From the NCBI GenBank assembly GCA_047967505.1, contig CM106538.1: a DNA stretch of 64,000 nucleotides, one strand, 5' to 3'. The position numbers were made by a program, and so were the translations under genes. Source of the stretch: Dipteris shenzhenensis (lineage: Eukaryota; Polypodiophyta; Polypodiopsida; Gleicheniales). Positions within the stretch are counted from its first letter, which is position 1. Every line of letters begins with the position of its first letter. This document shows, piece by piece, positions 11,645 to 22,457 of this stretch. The notes below the pieces were generated by a model. That model ran no database searches and was not told where the DNA came from. It saw nothing but the letters and a program-made list of their open reading frames with translations.

Positions 11645-11901
11645 TGACAAAATATGAAGAGGGGAGAGGAGAAGAGTGGAGATGAGGAGAGAGGGCACAG
11701 CTAGAGAGCACACCACAAATGACTAACTGTACACTAGATTTAGTTGAAAAAATAGAATATATACAAACCCTTTTAGGATTAGGGTTAGGGGAGCTAACCC
11801 TTTCCTTTATAGCACTCTATAAGGTTAGTGCTATGCACATATGATCACGTGATGGTGCTATGCACACATGATCACATGATGTTGAGCGTGAACTCTCAAC
11901 A
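11645..11901 (-). repeat. 5' LTR of the copia element
   Basis: 257-bp partner of 4,755-5,011. It contains a TATA-like TATAAAG (11,805-11,811 on the minus strand) and two to three tandem TTAGGG words on the plus strand near 11,775-11,790. The right target duplication gatcc follows at 11,902-11,906. Confidence 0.97.
11805..11811 (-). promoter_or_regulatory. putative TATA box in the copia 5' LTR
   Basis: TATAAAG on the minus strand, about 95 bases into the LTR, suits an LTR core promoter. A second AT-rich candidate (tatatattc) lies further downstream near 11,756. Position and motif are the only evidence. Confidence 0.45.
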
Positions 11902-13252
11902 GATCCTTATTTCATGGACAATCTTTCCACTGATGAGGCTGAAGGCAACCAAAACATAAGCCTTCTCTCCTCGCTTTTTCTCTTTGCTCTGGGTTTAAGG
12001 GAGACTTTGACCAAGCCCGGGCTACCATTGGTGCTACTTTCCTCTTCACTCCAATGGTGGTACTTGATTTAGGAGTTTCAGCTGGTTTTGCCTGCTTGGC
12101 TTGACCATTCGGCTGCGAACCACTCCCTTTACTAATCCACTTCTTCTTAAACCTAGATTTCTTCTGGTACCCATATTGGGTCACGACTTGCGCAAACCCA
12201 CTTGGCTTGCCGCCCTTGGCATCTTCATAATTCAGGGCTATGGCTATTGCATCATCCAACGTGTTCGCATACTTTGTTGAGAGTTCACGCTCAACATCAT
12301 GTGATCATGTGTGCATAGCACCATCATGTGATCATATGTGCATAGCACTAACCTTATAGAGTGCTATAAAGGAAAGGGTTAGATTCCCTAACCCTAACCC
12401 TAAAAGGGTTTGTATATATTCTATTTTTTTAACTAAATCTAGTGTACAGTTAGTCATTTGTGGTGTGCTCTCTAGCTGTGCCCTCTCTCCTCATCTCCAC
12501 TCTTCTCCTCTCCCCTCTTCATATCTTGTCATAATTAGCCTGAACTTCCATTTTAATTCGATCATTCAATCCAAATATGAAATCTTTCACTTGGATTGAT
12601 TGATGTAGGGGTTCATCAACCTTCATTACGCTCTCTCGAAACTTATCAGTGTATTATGCCACTGACAAACTCTTCTGATGAAGGTTTCTATACTGATCCC
12701 AAGCTCAGGATGCTTCATCAGGAGGTAAGAAGTGTTTCCTAAATTCCCTTTTAGACCCCTCCCAGGTAGTGGATGCAATACCATCTTTCTGTTGTTTAAT
12801 CCACCACCGATCCACTGCCTCACTAAACATGTGGGTGGCCTCATGGATTTTCTTGATATCATTTCTGATTTCACAAATGGTGAACGCCTCATCCCATTTG
12901 TGTAACCAGGTCTCAATGACATCAGAACTACGGTAATTCATCCGACCAGAATACTTTTCCGGCCTATAATTGGCAATATTACGTACTTTAGCCTTCCTGG
13001 GCTCGACCGTATGGACACTAGACTCCGGTACTCCGGTTCCATTGGAGCCTGTTCTTTCTCATCTCGAGAAGGTCTGGCAGACATACTGTGTATCACTCTT
13101 CTAAGTTCAGACTGCCCTGCATTTGCCTATAATTGTTGCGCTAATAACTGCTGCAAGGCATCCTCAAGTAATGCAATCTTGCCAGATAAGGTGTGAACTA
13201 CTAGGCGCGACACCTGCTGGGTCGGTCGGACTCCTGACTCTATAGGTTCCAT
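11902..13252 (-). pseudogene. gypsy gag, split by a solo LTR
   Basis: The likely start is the ATG at 13,250-13,252 (MEPIESGVRP). The retrotransposon gag helical region follows at 12,941-12,705 (tryptophan-rich, WDEAFTICEIRND, RWWIKQQKDG). The frame is interrupted at 12,275-12,531 by a solo copia LTR and resumes with a basic, Ser/Lys-rich stretch ending in a zinc knuckle (12,259-11,912). The knuckle reads CFGCLQPHQWKDC, with three rather than four residues before the histidine. A TGA lies just after it, followed by the copia insertion. Gag forms the particle and binds RNA. Several internal stops are present. Confidence 0.85.
12275..12531 (+). repeat. solo LTR of the copia family, opposite orientation
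   Basis: 257 bp, the reverse complement of the copia LTRs at 4,755 and 11,645 with several differences. Termini on the plus strand are TGTTGAG...TTGTCA. The flanks tactt (12,270-12,274) and taatt (12,532-12,536) are a target duplication with one mismatch. It interrupts gag, whose reading continues on the two sides. No internal domain remains, so this is the product of LTR-LTR recombination of an earlier insertion. Confidence 0.93.
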
Positions 13253-14353
13253 CCTGGAAGCTCCTTCTTATGCTTCCATTTAGGTCAATGGGTGTTTTGT
13301 TTTATTTTGTGGTTTAAAAAAAAAAAAACACCGCTAGAACATTGTATTTACAAACTGACAAAATTCAGTGTAGTGGCACTCTGACACAATTCCCTATTCT
13401 AGGGAATACCTGCAATCCCACATGCACACTGACTAGGCATTTGACACATGCATATATCACAATATACCCCAAACCACTTTCCCTGTACTAGGGAAATTCC
13501 TGCATCATACCCTGCCTTGGTATCCACCGCCTGCTATGGCATCTAACCTTTTTACAAGCTCACGATCAATGAAAGCCTCACGAAACTCTAACTCAGGAAA
13601 GGAGTTAAAATAAAAAGGGAAAGAGATTTTGAGAAGCCCCCTGGTCATCAACGATTTCATCACAGCCTTCAGAATCGCTTCCCTCTTCAATCCATGCAAA
13701 TCCAACCAACAGTCTCCCGCACTATATATGCAATCCCATTGTGTGCAAGATCTAGGGAAGTGCGTTCAGTTGTACCCTCGCTGTCCAAGTCCTGAATTTG
13801 TGGCCAGCTGCTCGTCGAGTAGCACTCCACCATGCGTCACGCCATGCTGCACCTTGGAATCCTAGTATCAAAGGGCTCCCTCGATACGTATCTCTGTCAC
13901 GCTTCTGCTCACAAGTGTGTTCCGCCTCCCTGGTCCACTCGCTCCTGTCGTATCTATGGTTGGTCGTCGAATTCCTGTGTGTATTCGTCAGCCCCTGAGT
14001 CGCCGTTACTCCCCCGCTGTCAACAAACTCTAACTCACGGTCAAAGTTAGCGAACGTTGAGTCTGGATAGCAAGCTATGGCTATGATTCTGTGAATCGAC
14101 GTTGGAGAAGCTACTAGATCGTGTGAATGGCAAGGCTCGCGCTCTGCACTCGAAGAACCCCAGGCAGCATGACCCTTGTACCTGCGTCGAATCATGCAAT
14201 CGCAACGATACGCGAATCTTCGATCAACCGCGATGACGACCACCGGAATCTACCTACACTTCCATTGTGCTGCTTTCGATCGATCGTGATGTCAAAACTA
14301 GAAATCCCACCTCGTCGCTTCTTGACACACAATGCAGGATCATTCCATCCTTT
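13253..14353 (-). other. leader region of the gypsy element
   Basis: About 1.1 kb between primer site and gag. It contains an adenine/thymine-rich stretch (poly-A on the plus strand at about 13,317-13,328) and no convincing protein-coding segment. Short open frames here are not conserved-looking. Confidence 0.7.
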
Positions 14354-14365
14354 GCTCTGATACCA
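14354..14365 (-). other. primer-binding site, initiator Met tRNA (gypsy)
   Basis: On the minus strand TGGTATCAGAGC lies two bases inside the 5' LTR end (14,368). It is complementary to the 3' end of plant initiator methionine tRNA. Confidence 0.93.
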
Positions 14366-14367
14366 AA

Positions 14368-14830
14368 TGAAACGAACTTCCTACTTACTACAGCAGATCA
14401 TGGGAGTAGCACCATAGAATATCCTCCCAGCCAAATCCTTGCTAGAGCGTGAGAGCTCACACAGAGAAAATCAAAATCTGAAAACATACGTGAAGGTCCC
14501 TTCTCATTCTCTCACTAACTCCAACAAGCCCCATCTCCCTCGATGGATCTAGATGCCACATGTCATCATCATAGGGCCTTTCCTAATGCATCTTTTCACC
14601 CCTCTCTTGGGATACTTTAATTTCCTTTGCCCCTAGGCACATTGCTTGCATTAGGCCCTTAGCCTCAGATCCACCTAGTTTGGTGCTATCAGCCCTCACC
14701 TAGGACCTTGACATTAATTCCCTCCTGATCATTTACATGAAGCGCAAACAAATATATTACAAATGTAGATCCTTAAGGGAAATGTCAACTGATTCTTTCG
14801 AGGTCATGCCACCTCAGCTAGAGCGTAATA
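14368..14830 (-). repeat. 5' LTR of the gypsy element
   Basis: 463 bp, partner of 692-1,154 with about 17-18 visible differences. The outer terminus on the minus strand is TA instead of TG, a point change. The target duplication gaaat follows at 14,831-14,835. Confidence 0.95.
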
Positions 14831-14835
14831 GAAAT

Positions 14836-15539
14836 AAAGGCCAAATAATCTAGAATGCAATGGTTTAAATACGGTCAATTGATCTCTATGAACTATTGAG
14901 TGCCACATGCCCAAGGATATTATCCAAGAAACGTGGATCCGTTAGTGATAAAGACTTATCGATGTGTATTTCTTGATGGATGAATTTGCTTAGAAGCATG
15001 TTATCTAAAGTTGAAGAGGTTGATTGAATATACTTTTCCTTGTATGTAATGTTTCAAAGGATTATTGTTGGAATATTGAATATTATTATATGGTAAGGAG
15101 AGAAACCACATGACACACACTTGTGGCTACATATCAGGGCTTCTCCATATCAGTAGGTTGATCCTCTTTTTACTTAAACTTTATAATTAAAAAAAAACCC
15201 AGCCAACTTATATTATGAAAGGGAAAAGGGGGGGGGCGCACCCAAAAGGCCAAAGCCTTTGCATAGTAAGGAGACTATTGGTCAGATGGCCTTGGTGAGA
15301 TTTTTTTCACGGAATCTACACAGTTGTTGTGGGGAAGCAAACATAAGAGATGATTAGGTATTATCAATACTAAAAAGCCAAATGTTGATTTGTTATGGGA
15401 GTGTAAGTGTGGAGAAGATGATGTATTATGGTTTGCATTTCGGCAGCTACTACTAGGATATTGCATGCTATTAAGAACTTGGTTAGAGGGTGAGGAGGCA
15501 AGACCATCCTAGCTAGGATCTTTCATGGACTTCAGGAAT
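14836..15539. other. decayed sequence, no gene recognised
   Basis: AT-rich sequence with short poly-A and poly-G runs near 15,190 and 15,230. I recognise no coding, RNA or repeat structure. Confidence 0.5.
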
Positions 15540-15675
15540 TGGGTTTTCGTTTCAATTGGCTAGTTTGTATGCCCCGAATGGAGCTAGTGCCCATTCTCAT
15601 TGTTGGAATGCATTGAAATCTTCTCTTTTTGATGCATATTAGCTGTTTGATAGAGATTGGGACATGGAAGAGGGT
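15540..15675 (+). pseudogene. LINE endonuclease-like fragment
   Basis: A short plus-strand frame reads LASLYAPNGAS followed by a tryptophan/alanine-rich stretch (CWNALKSSLFDAY, then RDWDM). This resembles the Y-A-P-N core of the apurinic-type endonuclease of plant L1-like LINEs. Only about 45 residues survive, with one stop. It runs opposite to the RT fragment that follows, so a rearrangement or two insertions are needed. Confidence 0.5.
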
Positions 15676-15706
15676 GAAGGTGATGGATCTCACTCAAGTA
15701 AAGGGC

Positions 15707-16090
15707 TTATGGGTAAGGAAAAAGATGCCTGCCTGGCGTTCCAACCAAGGGGGAAACCATACCAACATGATTTGATATGATCAAACATTGATTCATGGAG
15801 ACCCCTATGCCCAGTGGGGCTCCAAGATATTGGATTATTTGTCTTGGAGGGATCACTTGTACCAACAAAGCATTAACCCACTCAAGCATATCATCAAACA
15901 TAGATCGCAGGGCATAAGACTTTTTCCACATGCAGACTGAGCCGGATGCATTACAGAAGCAGGAAATAATTCTTTTCAAGACACTAAAACTGGTATGATC
16001 TTCCTTGCACACTACCAACAAATCGTTATTAGCAAACATTTGAGTACAAAACTGATTACCCCTTTCCATGTCCAAGTTACCACCGCACAA
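15707..16090 (-). pseudogene. L1-like LINE reverse-transcriptase fragment
   Basis: A 127-residue frame contains a decayed catalytic box (MFANNDLLVV in place of FADDxLL), then a spaced LKRIISCFCNASG segment and YLGAPLGIGVS. The three blocks have the order and spacing of the palm and thumb of plant L1-like LINE reverse transcriptases. The second catalytic Asp is lost (NN for DD). The rest of the LINE is not visible. Confidence 0.65.
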
Positions 16091-16284
16091 AGAACAAACA
16101 AGAGGGCCAATAGGGCACCCTTGATGAATTGAGCGTGGAAAAGGGTGGAGTAATGGGGTTTCTATTTGCCATGCAAGATTGGAAATAAATACCTATCCTC
16201 CCTTGCCTTTTGCCAAGAGATGGGATCTTGCTATCAGAGGAGTTGTTAGGGAGGCTATTGCTTGGGAAAAATAGGGTAAAGCAA

Positions 16285-16592
16285 CATTAGGAAAATTTGG
16301 AGCTCATTTTGGAGCCCTCTAAGGACTTCCCTTGAGAATATTCTCTCAAAAAAGGGGGGCATGGATAATAGAAATGCCAAGTCCGGTTAGGGGGGCATGG
16401 ATAATAGAAATGCCAAGTCCGACAAAGGTTAGGGGGCCATGGATAATAGAAATGCCAAGTTCGACAAAGGTTATGGGGGCTCAAAACTTGTCAGACTTGG
16501 CATTTCTATTATCCATGCCCCCCTTTTTTGAGAGAATATTCTCAAGGGAAGTCCTTAGAGGGCTCAAAAATGAGCTCTAAATTTTCCTAATG
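16285..16592. mobile_element. foldback/MITE-like element with 99-bp inverted arms
   Basis: 16,285-16,383 and 16,494-16,592 are inverted copies of each other with very few mismatches, starting cattagg and ending cctaatg. The 110-bp centre is itself made of tandem units of roughly 35-42 bp that extend the arm sequence (gcatggataatagaaatgcc three times). No transposase is present. I could not identify a clear target duplication. Confidence 0.85.
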
Positions 16593-19019
16593 ACAGGTGG
16601 AAGTACAAGGATCTTATTGGTGAATCCTAGACGTTGGTTATTTGGTGTATTGCCATCATATTCTTATCTCACCTCAGTAATTTATTGGGTGCCCAGGTAG
16701 ATTCTAGAGGGTTAGCACCCAAGAATCTCTGAGGTCATTTTGATGCTAAACACATCCTATAAGCTAATTGCCATGGGCTTTTCTCTTAAACTTTAGATAG
16801 AACCTTGTAATAATAGGATGGAATCAATGATCGATGTAAATGCATGAAATTATCATCTCAATTTGTGGGTATAGTTCAATATGCTTATGTAGAGGTTTGC
16901 TTTAATTACTTTCTATTCAATCTAGGCTTTGATATATGTAGATGCATTACTAGATGTTTGGGTAGCTAGTTTCACCAATAGATTCTTGCCAATACCTTAT
17001 AATTAAAGATAGAATGGTGGTGCACATTTAGGCAAATGGATGTTTGCACACTATGAAGGAACAAAGAATTCAAAGATGTATGCATGTTGTGAGGGTCATA
17101 AAGTGCGACCAACGAGAGGAAAAGTGATGATTTTAAGTAGTGTCGAGTATGGTTATGTAGGATTAATGGAATTAAACTTGAGATATGAGATACTCATTGA
17201 GTACACTGTTTAAAAAGGATGATGAATGAAAGACATGCATTTTTAAGTGTAGATTCTATCCCACTAGTATACAATGACAGAGACAAAATAAGATGCTTGT
17301 TTAAGAATTAGCTAGAATAAAATGGGCCCTATAAGATGAGGATCGAACACTAAATTCCAGAGGCACTAAAATCAAGACCCTTTTACTAGAATAAATCATA
17401 CAATATCGATACAAGGTTAGCTGGTGCCAAAAAGGCACCTTATCATCTCTCTCTGCATGGACTTCGTATAAAAGCTTAAATTTGTGAATAAGAGAGATTG
17501 GTGTACATTTAGCTAAATGTGAGAGGTCCTCTCCTCATATTTTTTATTTTTGTTGTGATAAACTTGTTTGACATGGTATTAAAGCAATTATAGCTTTGAG
17601 GCTTTTGTGATATTGCTTTCTTGGTTTTAGAAGCTCTTTTTATGTTTGCTTTAGCTTAAAAAGCTTACTTTTACAGCTTTTGAGCTCCTCATATATGATT
17701 TCAAAGCATTCTTTCTTCAGTTGTTTGTGTCTACATCTCTTTAGAGCATAGTGGAGATGAAATAAGGTACGAATTGCCAGTATTGGTTGGTTCCCAATTG
17801 GTTGTAAGACGTGTCACATGTACTTGTCTCTTGAGTCTTTTGGTTCATTGTGCTGATTTTGGCAATAGAGGATACTTGGGTATTTTCGGGCTTGCCCACA
17901 TGCTATGAGAAAATTGAATGGGGGTATTTATGGGATTAGGTTACTTGTATTTATTGTATAAGATGGTATAAGGAGTCTACCATGTGGATCATGTACATGC
18001 GGTATTAGGGCTTATGTTTTGGTGAAGATGATATTTCTTGAGGGTTGATGCACACAATTGATTTTGCATGAATAGATTAAGTGAATATCCCTTGTGTCTA
18101 AACTCATTTTTGTTTTTTCCTTTGAACTCATGGAGGTTCATGGCTCTCAACACTATTTGTTAATTGCTATAAGTGTGTTAGGTTGCGTAAAAGTTTGAAC
18201 TTGAAGACTAGAGAACCATAAAGAATTATCGCGACATGTGAGGTCTAGAAAGGCACCAAGACTATATGATTTGTATAATAATTACACAATAAATCTTCCA
18301 AGAGTGATATTTTAAGCCTTCACAATGTTTGTAGGTATCTTGATGTCATATATTAAATCAAATATGTGTGCACAATAGCATGTGTCTACCCAATCGATGT
18401 TTGTGTGCATTTTCAAGATTACACATTGGTTCACTATGGAAGCCTTGTTATAATTCTCACACCCATGTGAGACCCCTCTGTTTTATCTCATGAGATCCTT
18501 ATCTCCTTTTGATCTTGTTTTTCTTCATCCTCTTGAGATGATTTTTTGTTTGCATCTTGTCAACCGACCTTGTGAACCCCTCATGAGCCATGATCACTCT
18601 CCTCATGACCTTACTTTTCATTCTCTCTATTTGTAAACCTGTAATAGCCTCCTCTTCGACCCTTAGTACCATTGGGAAATTGTTCTACTTGTGCTTCATC
18701 ATACAACCCCTTGTGAGCTTGGCCTTTGCATCCTTGCGACCCATCCTTTTCTCATGACCTCCTCCTTGCTCACATGCTCGTCACTCATGCACATTTGATT
18801 CTATGAAAATAAACCTTGTATTAACCTTGATTGCCATGTACTAACCCAATTATATAAACTAACCTAGGTTCTACCATACACAGGTTCCTAACCACACCTT
18901 GTTAATATATTGCTAGGGTTAGGTTAGCTTAACCCAATCGAATCACCTAAAGTTTAGTTAAATTTACCACAAGGTCATGCAATGGTTTACTTGAAGATTA
19001 CTAAAATTTGGTGGAAAGA
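16593..19019. other. about 2.4 kb without recognisable features
   Basis: AT-rich, with no long frame on either strand and no clear repeat. It is probably old decayed repeat DNA. Confidence 0.5.
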
Positions 19020-19800
19020 ATTGCAATTTCACAAATAAAGACCAACATTGGAAGAGTTACAGTTCATTTTATTCGATGACGAATTGAGAAATAGAGCTAT
19101 TCAAGCAGAAAAAACTTCTAATAAACAAGGATTTTTTGCTTCATACAGAGGTAGAGGTATAAGAAGTTCATCATCAAATAGAGGTGGACATTATCAACAT
19201 AAAAACACTATCAAAATCAAACAAAAATAATTGTATATACAACATGGCATTCAAATTGAGGCATTGCCAAAATAGAGGTGGCTAATTTTTTCCAAAAAAT
19301 GGAAGTTATTCAAATAGGTTTGCACATATTTAGGGTAATCATTGCCATCAGTTTGGACATCATGGCAAAGTTTCTACAATAACAATAGAATAGAACATCA
19401 TTTTGACAAAAGATGTAAATAAGCTTATAATGAAAGAAAGATTTCACATAAAACTATTTGGTTCATTATTGATTGATCTGACAATAACAAGGCTAGATAT
19501 TAGCTACGTTGCTAGTTCTATCATGCGATATTTGTCAAAGCCTAAATAGTCATACTTGAATGCAATACAAAGAATTTTTAAATACATCAATAGAACAAAG
19601 AAATTAACATGGCATTGAATTAAAAACTAGTGAAACATGCTTATATGGATTTTGTGACAATGATTATGTAGGAGATTGTGATCACATAAGATCAACATAA
19701 AGATTTGCATTTATCTTAGCAACAGGTTTCCTTGTGTTCAAACAAAATAGCCTACAATTTTTGTCATCAAATAAGAAAAATATCAATATTTAATAAAATG
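19020..19800 (+). pseudogene. copia remnant: gag joined to RNase H
   Basis: The first part (19,048-19,230) matches the gag segment PTLEELQ...EELR..AIQA just before the zinc knuckle. A decayed knuckle (CHQFGHHG) follows near 19,350. From about 19,440 the frame jumps to the copia RNase H region: GSLLIDLTITRLDISYVASS, then a KYINRTKK stretch, then CDNDYVGD. Protease, integrase and RT are absent between them, so the element lost about 3 kb internally. Numerous stops. Confidence 0.75.
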
Positions 19801-19862
19801 TTAATGTGAATAAATTTAGCTTAAAAGATTACTTCAAAGGCATATTACATGCAAGAGAGAGA

Positions 19863-20640
19863 ATAAGTTAGATTGTCTTCATTCTTATGATTGGTGCAAA
19901 TGTCTCCTCACAAGTAATGCCCTCCAATGAAACGTACCATTTTGCCACCAATCTTGCCTTGTATGCGTCTACATGCTTGTTATCTTTGAGCTGACCTTGG
20001 AGACTTGTTTGTAGCCACTTACATTGTTTCCCTTGGTGGATAGCTCCACTCTCCCAACATCACATAAACCATTAGAAGGGAACCGGTTTGATAAATAAAC
20101 CACTGTGCAAACTACTTTATAGGCATGTCCTTAGTTTGCATCATGATCCTTACACACCCAACAATGGTGCAGTTCTTCCATTCCACTACTCATTTTGTAG
20201 TCATGCCTTAGGCAAGGAAATCCATCTATATTCTATGTATTTCACATTGTTTCACACAATAAATACCTTAGAGACATTCTCCACTGCCATTACCGACTTG
20301 AAATATTCAAAAGTTTGATTAAGTGTATATGAATTATCTAAACCTTTCAAGAAGTTTAGACCTTTGATTCATGAAGTAGAAAAAACAATTTTTTGTTTAT
20401 ATTCATAATAAATGTGACAAAGTACTTCCACCATCGAGCGATGGCATATGAGTCATATACCTTGTAATGTCATTGTGCACTAGTTCCAATGGTCTCTTGG
20501 CTCTTGTGGCTTGGTTTTTGGGACTTTGGTGCCATAGTTGAGAGTTAAAATGTGCAATCATGGATGTCTATCCATGGGTGTCAAATTTTAGAAAATTCCC
20601 AATTGAAAAAAGCTTGAATGTTCTAATTAGCACATTGTAG
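19863..20640 (-). pseudogene. copia remnant: integrase and N-terminal reverse transcriptase
   Basis: Read on the minus strand from about 20,560, the integrase start (AKRPLELVHNDI), a later integrase piece with the glutamate region (EWKNCTIVG), and then the RT N-terminus (YKARLVAK, EGITCEETFAPIIRMKTI) appear in the correct copia order but in different frames. It abuts the plus-strand remnant at 19,020-19,800 and carries the parts that one lacks. Confidence 0.75.
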
Positions 20641-22457
20641 GATTAAATAATTGGCAAAGTAGAAGACATGTTGAGAGCCTCATATTTTTAGCCCAATCCA
20701 CATCATTTAAACTTTAGGCCGGTCCATATCCATCGAGATCATGTGGTAGTAACCTCCGAATTATGCAATGAGTTCAAACAATGGTCACTTTGCAAATTCT
20801 CCCATAGTATGACTATGATGCAAATGGAATTGTGATCCAGGGTCCTACTAGCAACTCTCTTAGATGTCAAAACTACCCATTAGATCAATGCATGGGTGCT
20901 ACGATTTGAGTGCCAAATTCCTTATAAGAGAGAGATTCACAAATGAACATTCCGTTTCAGCTTCTTTCATTCATTCAAACCAAGGTACTCATTTGCAAAG
21001 TCTGCATGAACTAAAGGAAGGGGATCAAGAAAGGGTAGGTGGGGTCACATAAAAGTTTGAATTTCATTTAACTTGAATTCCTTTTTCTATATGGGCTAAA
21101 ATGCCACATAAAAAGTAGGAGTGGAGGTAGCATCTAGAATTTTGAGATATAGGAGTACAATATTTGTGTAAAAAGAGAGATATATAGGACATTTGTAGAG
21201 TGAGAGGAGATATGTAGGACATTTGTAGAGTAAAAGGATATATATTGAGATATGCCAGGCATTTGTAACAAAAGAGGAGATATAAGGAGGCGCAGGGAAG
21301 CTAATCAAGCATGGGAGGGGTGGGGGGGGAGGGCAAGGGGGATCCCTTGAGTAGCTTGCAAGATGGTGCCCTATGGACCCCCCTCTCGTATCAATGTTCT
21401 AAAAGTGATTCATTGAATTGGAGATCTACCTCTTTTTTCATTCTTTCTTTCCTTCTCCTTTCCCCTTTCCTTCTATCCTTTGCTCCTTTTGTCTCTACAC
21501 CTTTCTTTCTTCTTTTACTTGCCATTTCGATGGATAACATATACTCTTTTGTTCGTTTTCTATCCTGAGAGTTTTTCTAAATCTATACATTCATGTAAAA
21601 AACCATTTTCTAGGATTGGTGGGTTTATTTTAGATGAAGATTCAAATTTGGGAGGCAAACCCAAAGCAGAAAAGATGAGGGTGGCTATCAGTAGTCCAAG
21701 AGAGTGATTTAAAACAACCCCAAATATGATTGAGGAGTGGAATTTAGAGATGTAAAGTTGGGATTTTGAGTACCCAAGACAAGAATGCAAAACCAATCCC
21801 AAATTTTAATTTCAAAAGGGAATATGGGGAGTGAATTGGAAAGAAAAAAGTGGGTTTTTGGAGCAATCAAGAGTGGAATGAAAATTTGTCTTAACATCGA
21901 GTTTAAAAAAGCTATGGGGAAGAATTTGAAGAGGAAAAACTGCAGTTTTAGAGTAATGAGAGGTGAATGCAAATCGATCTCAAAATTGAGTTAAAATATG
22001 AGTTTCACAATGCAATCAGAGGGGGAAATGTGGGTTTCTAGACTGGATAATAGAGGAATGCATACCATCCCCCAAAACTTAGTTGTAATAGTAGAAAGGC
22101 CTTTGGAATAGATGAGAGAGGAATTGATATACTAGTCCCAGATTGAGTTGGGATATGGGCTTTAGAGAGGGATTGATATACAAGTCCCAAATCGAGTTGA
22201 GATATGGGTTTTAGAGAGGTATATAAAGAAAAAATGATGGGTTTTTAGAGCAACCAAAAGGGAATGTTTGAATTAGGCCACAAAGCATGCACTTTCCAAT
22301 TGCAAAGTGAAATGTAGGGTGGGTGAGGAGATTTGAAAGAGAGGACATCACATAAGCTAAAACATGCCAAAATCAAGATGCACATGCGGCTATGGTGGTG
22401 GCAAGATGGAGCTATAGATAGATAGATTGCTAGATAAACATACATACATACATACGT
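20641..22457. other. no gene recognised; short degenerate repeats
   Basis: Includes short tandem units of about 45-50 bp around 22,125-22,225 (tgatatac-agtcccag and gatatgggcttt words) and repeats of gacatttgtagagt near 21,185-21,235. The last bases (about 22,437-22,457) are a TACA/CATA microsatellite that is the left half of the tract split by the next element. Confidence 0.5.

Larger units (their letters stand above)
4755..11901 (-). mobile_element. young, nearly intact Ty1/copia element nested in the gypsy element
   Basis: A 7,147-bp element is bounded by 257-bp LTRs that differ at a single position by eye (telomere-like tract, ggg versus gga), with a perfect 5-bp target duplication gatcc (4,750-4,754 and 11,902-11,906). 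The minus strand carries, in order, 5' LTR, primer site complementary to initiator Met tRNA, an unusually long leader (about 2.3 kb), a gag-pol frame of about 1.4 kb codons and a polypurine tract. It interrupts the gypsy element just downstream of the gag zinc knuckle. The near-identical LTRs indicate recent insertion. Confidence 0.97.
692..14830 (-). mobile_element. Ty3/gypsy chromovirus, complete but decayed, host of nested copia insertions
   Basis: The element is delimited by two 463-bp LTRs and a perfect 5-bp target duplication (gaaat). Read on the minus strand the order is 5' LTR, initiator-Met tRNA primer site, leader, gag with zinc knuckle, protease, reverse transcriptase, RNase H, integrase, chromodomain, polypurine tract and 3' LTR. 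That order and the terminal chromodomain place it in the chromovirus branch of Ty3/gypsy. Its LTRs differ at roughly 17-18 positions by eye (about 4%), so it is clearly older than the copia element inside it. Removing the copia element (4,755-11,901) and the solo LTR (12,275-12,531) leaves about 6.7 kb, a usual chromovirus size. Several stops and frameshifts disable it. Confidence 0.95.

Noticed and set aside
12275-12531. A second complete copia element between 11,901 and 12,531
   Set aside because: The LTR at 12,275 is inverted relative to the others and has its own near-match target duplication with gypsy gag on both sides, so it is a solo LTR.
13752-14243. A 163-codon minus-strand frame in the gypsy leader
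   Set aside because: It lies between primer site and gag, has no recognisable domain, and overlaps open frames on the other strand.
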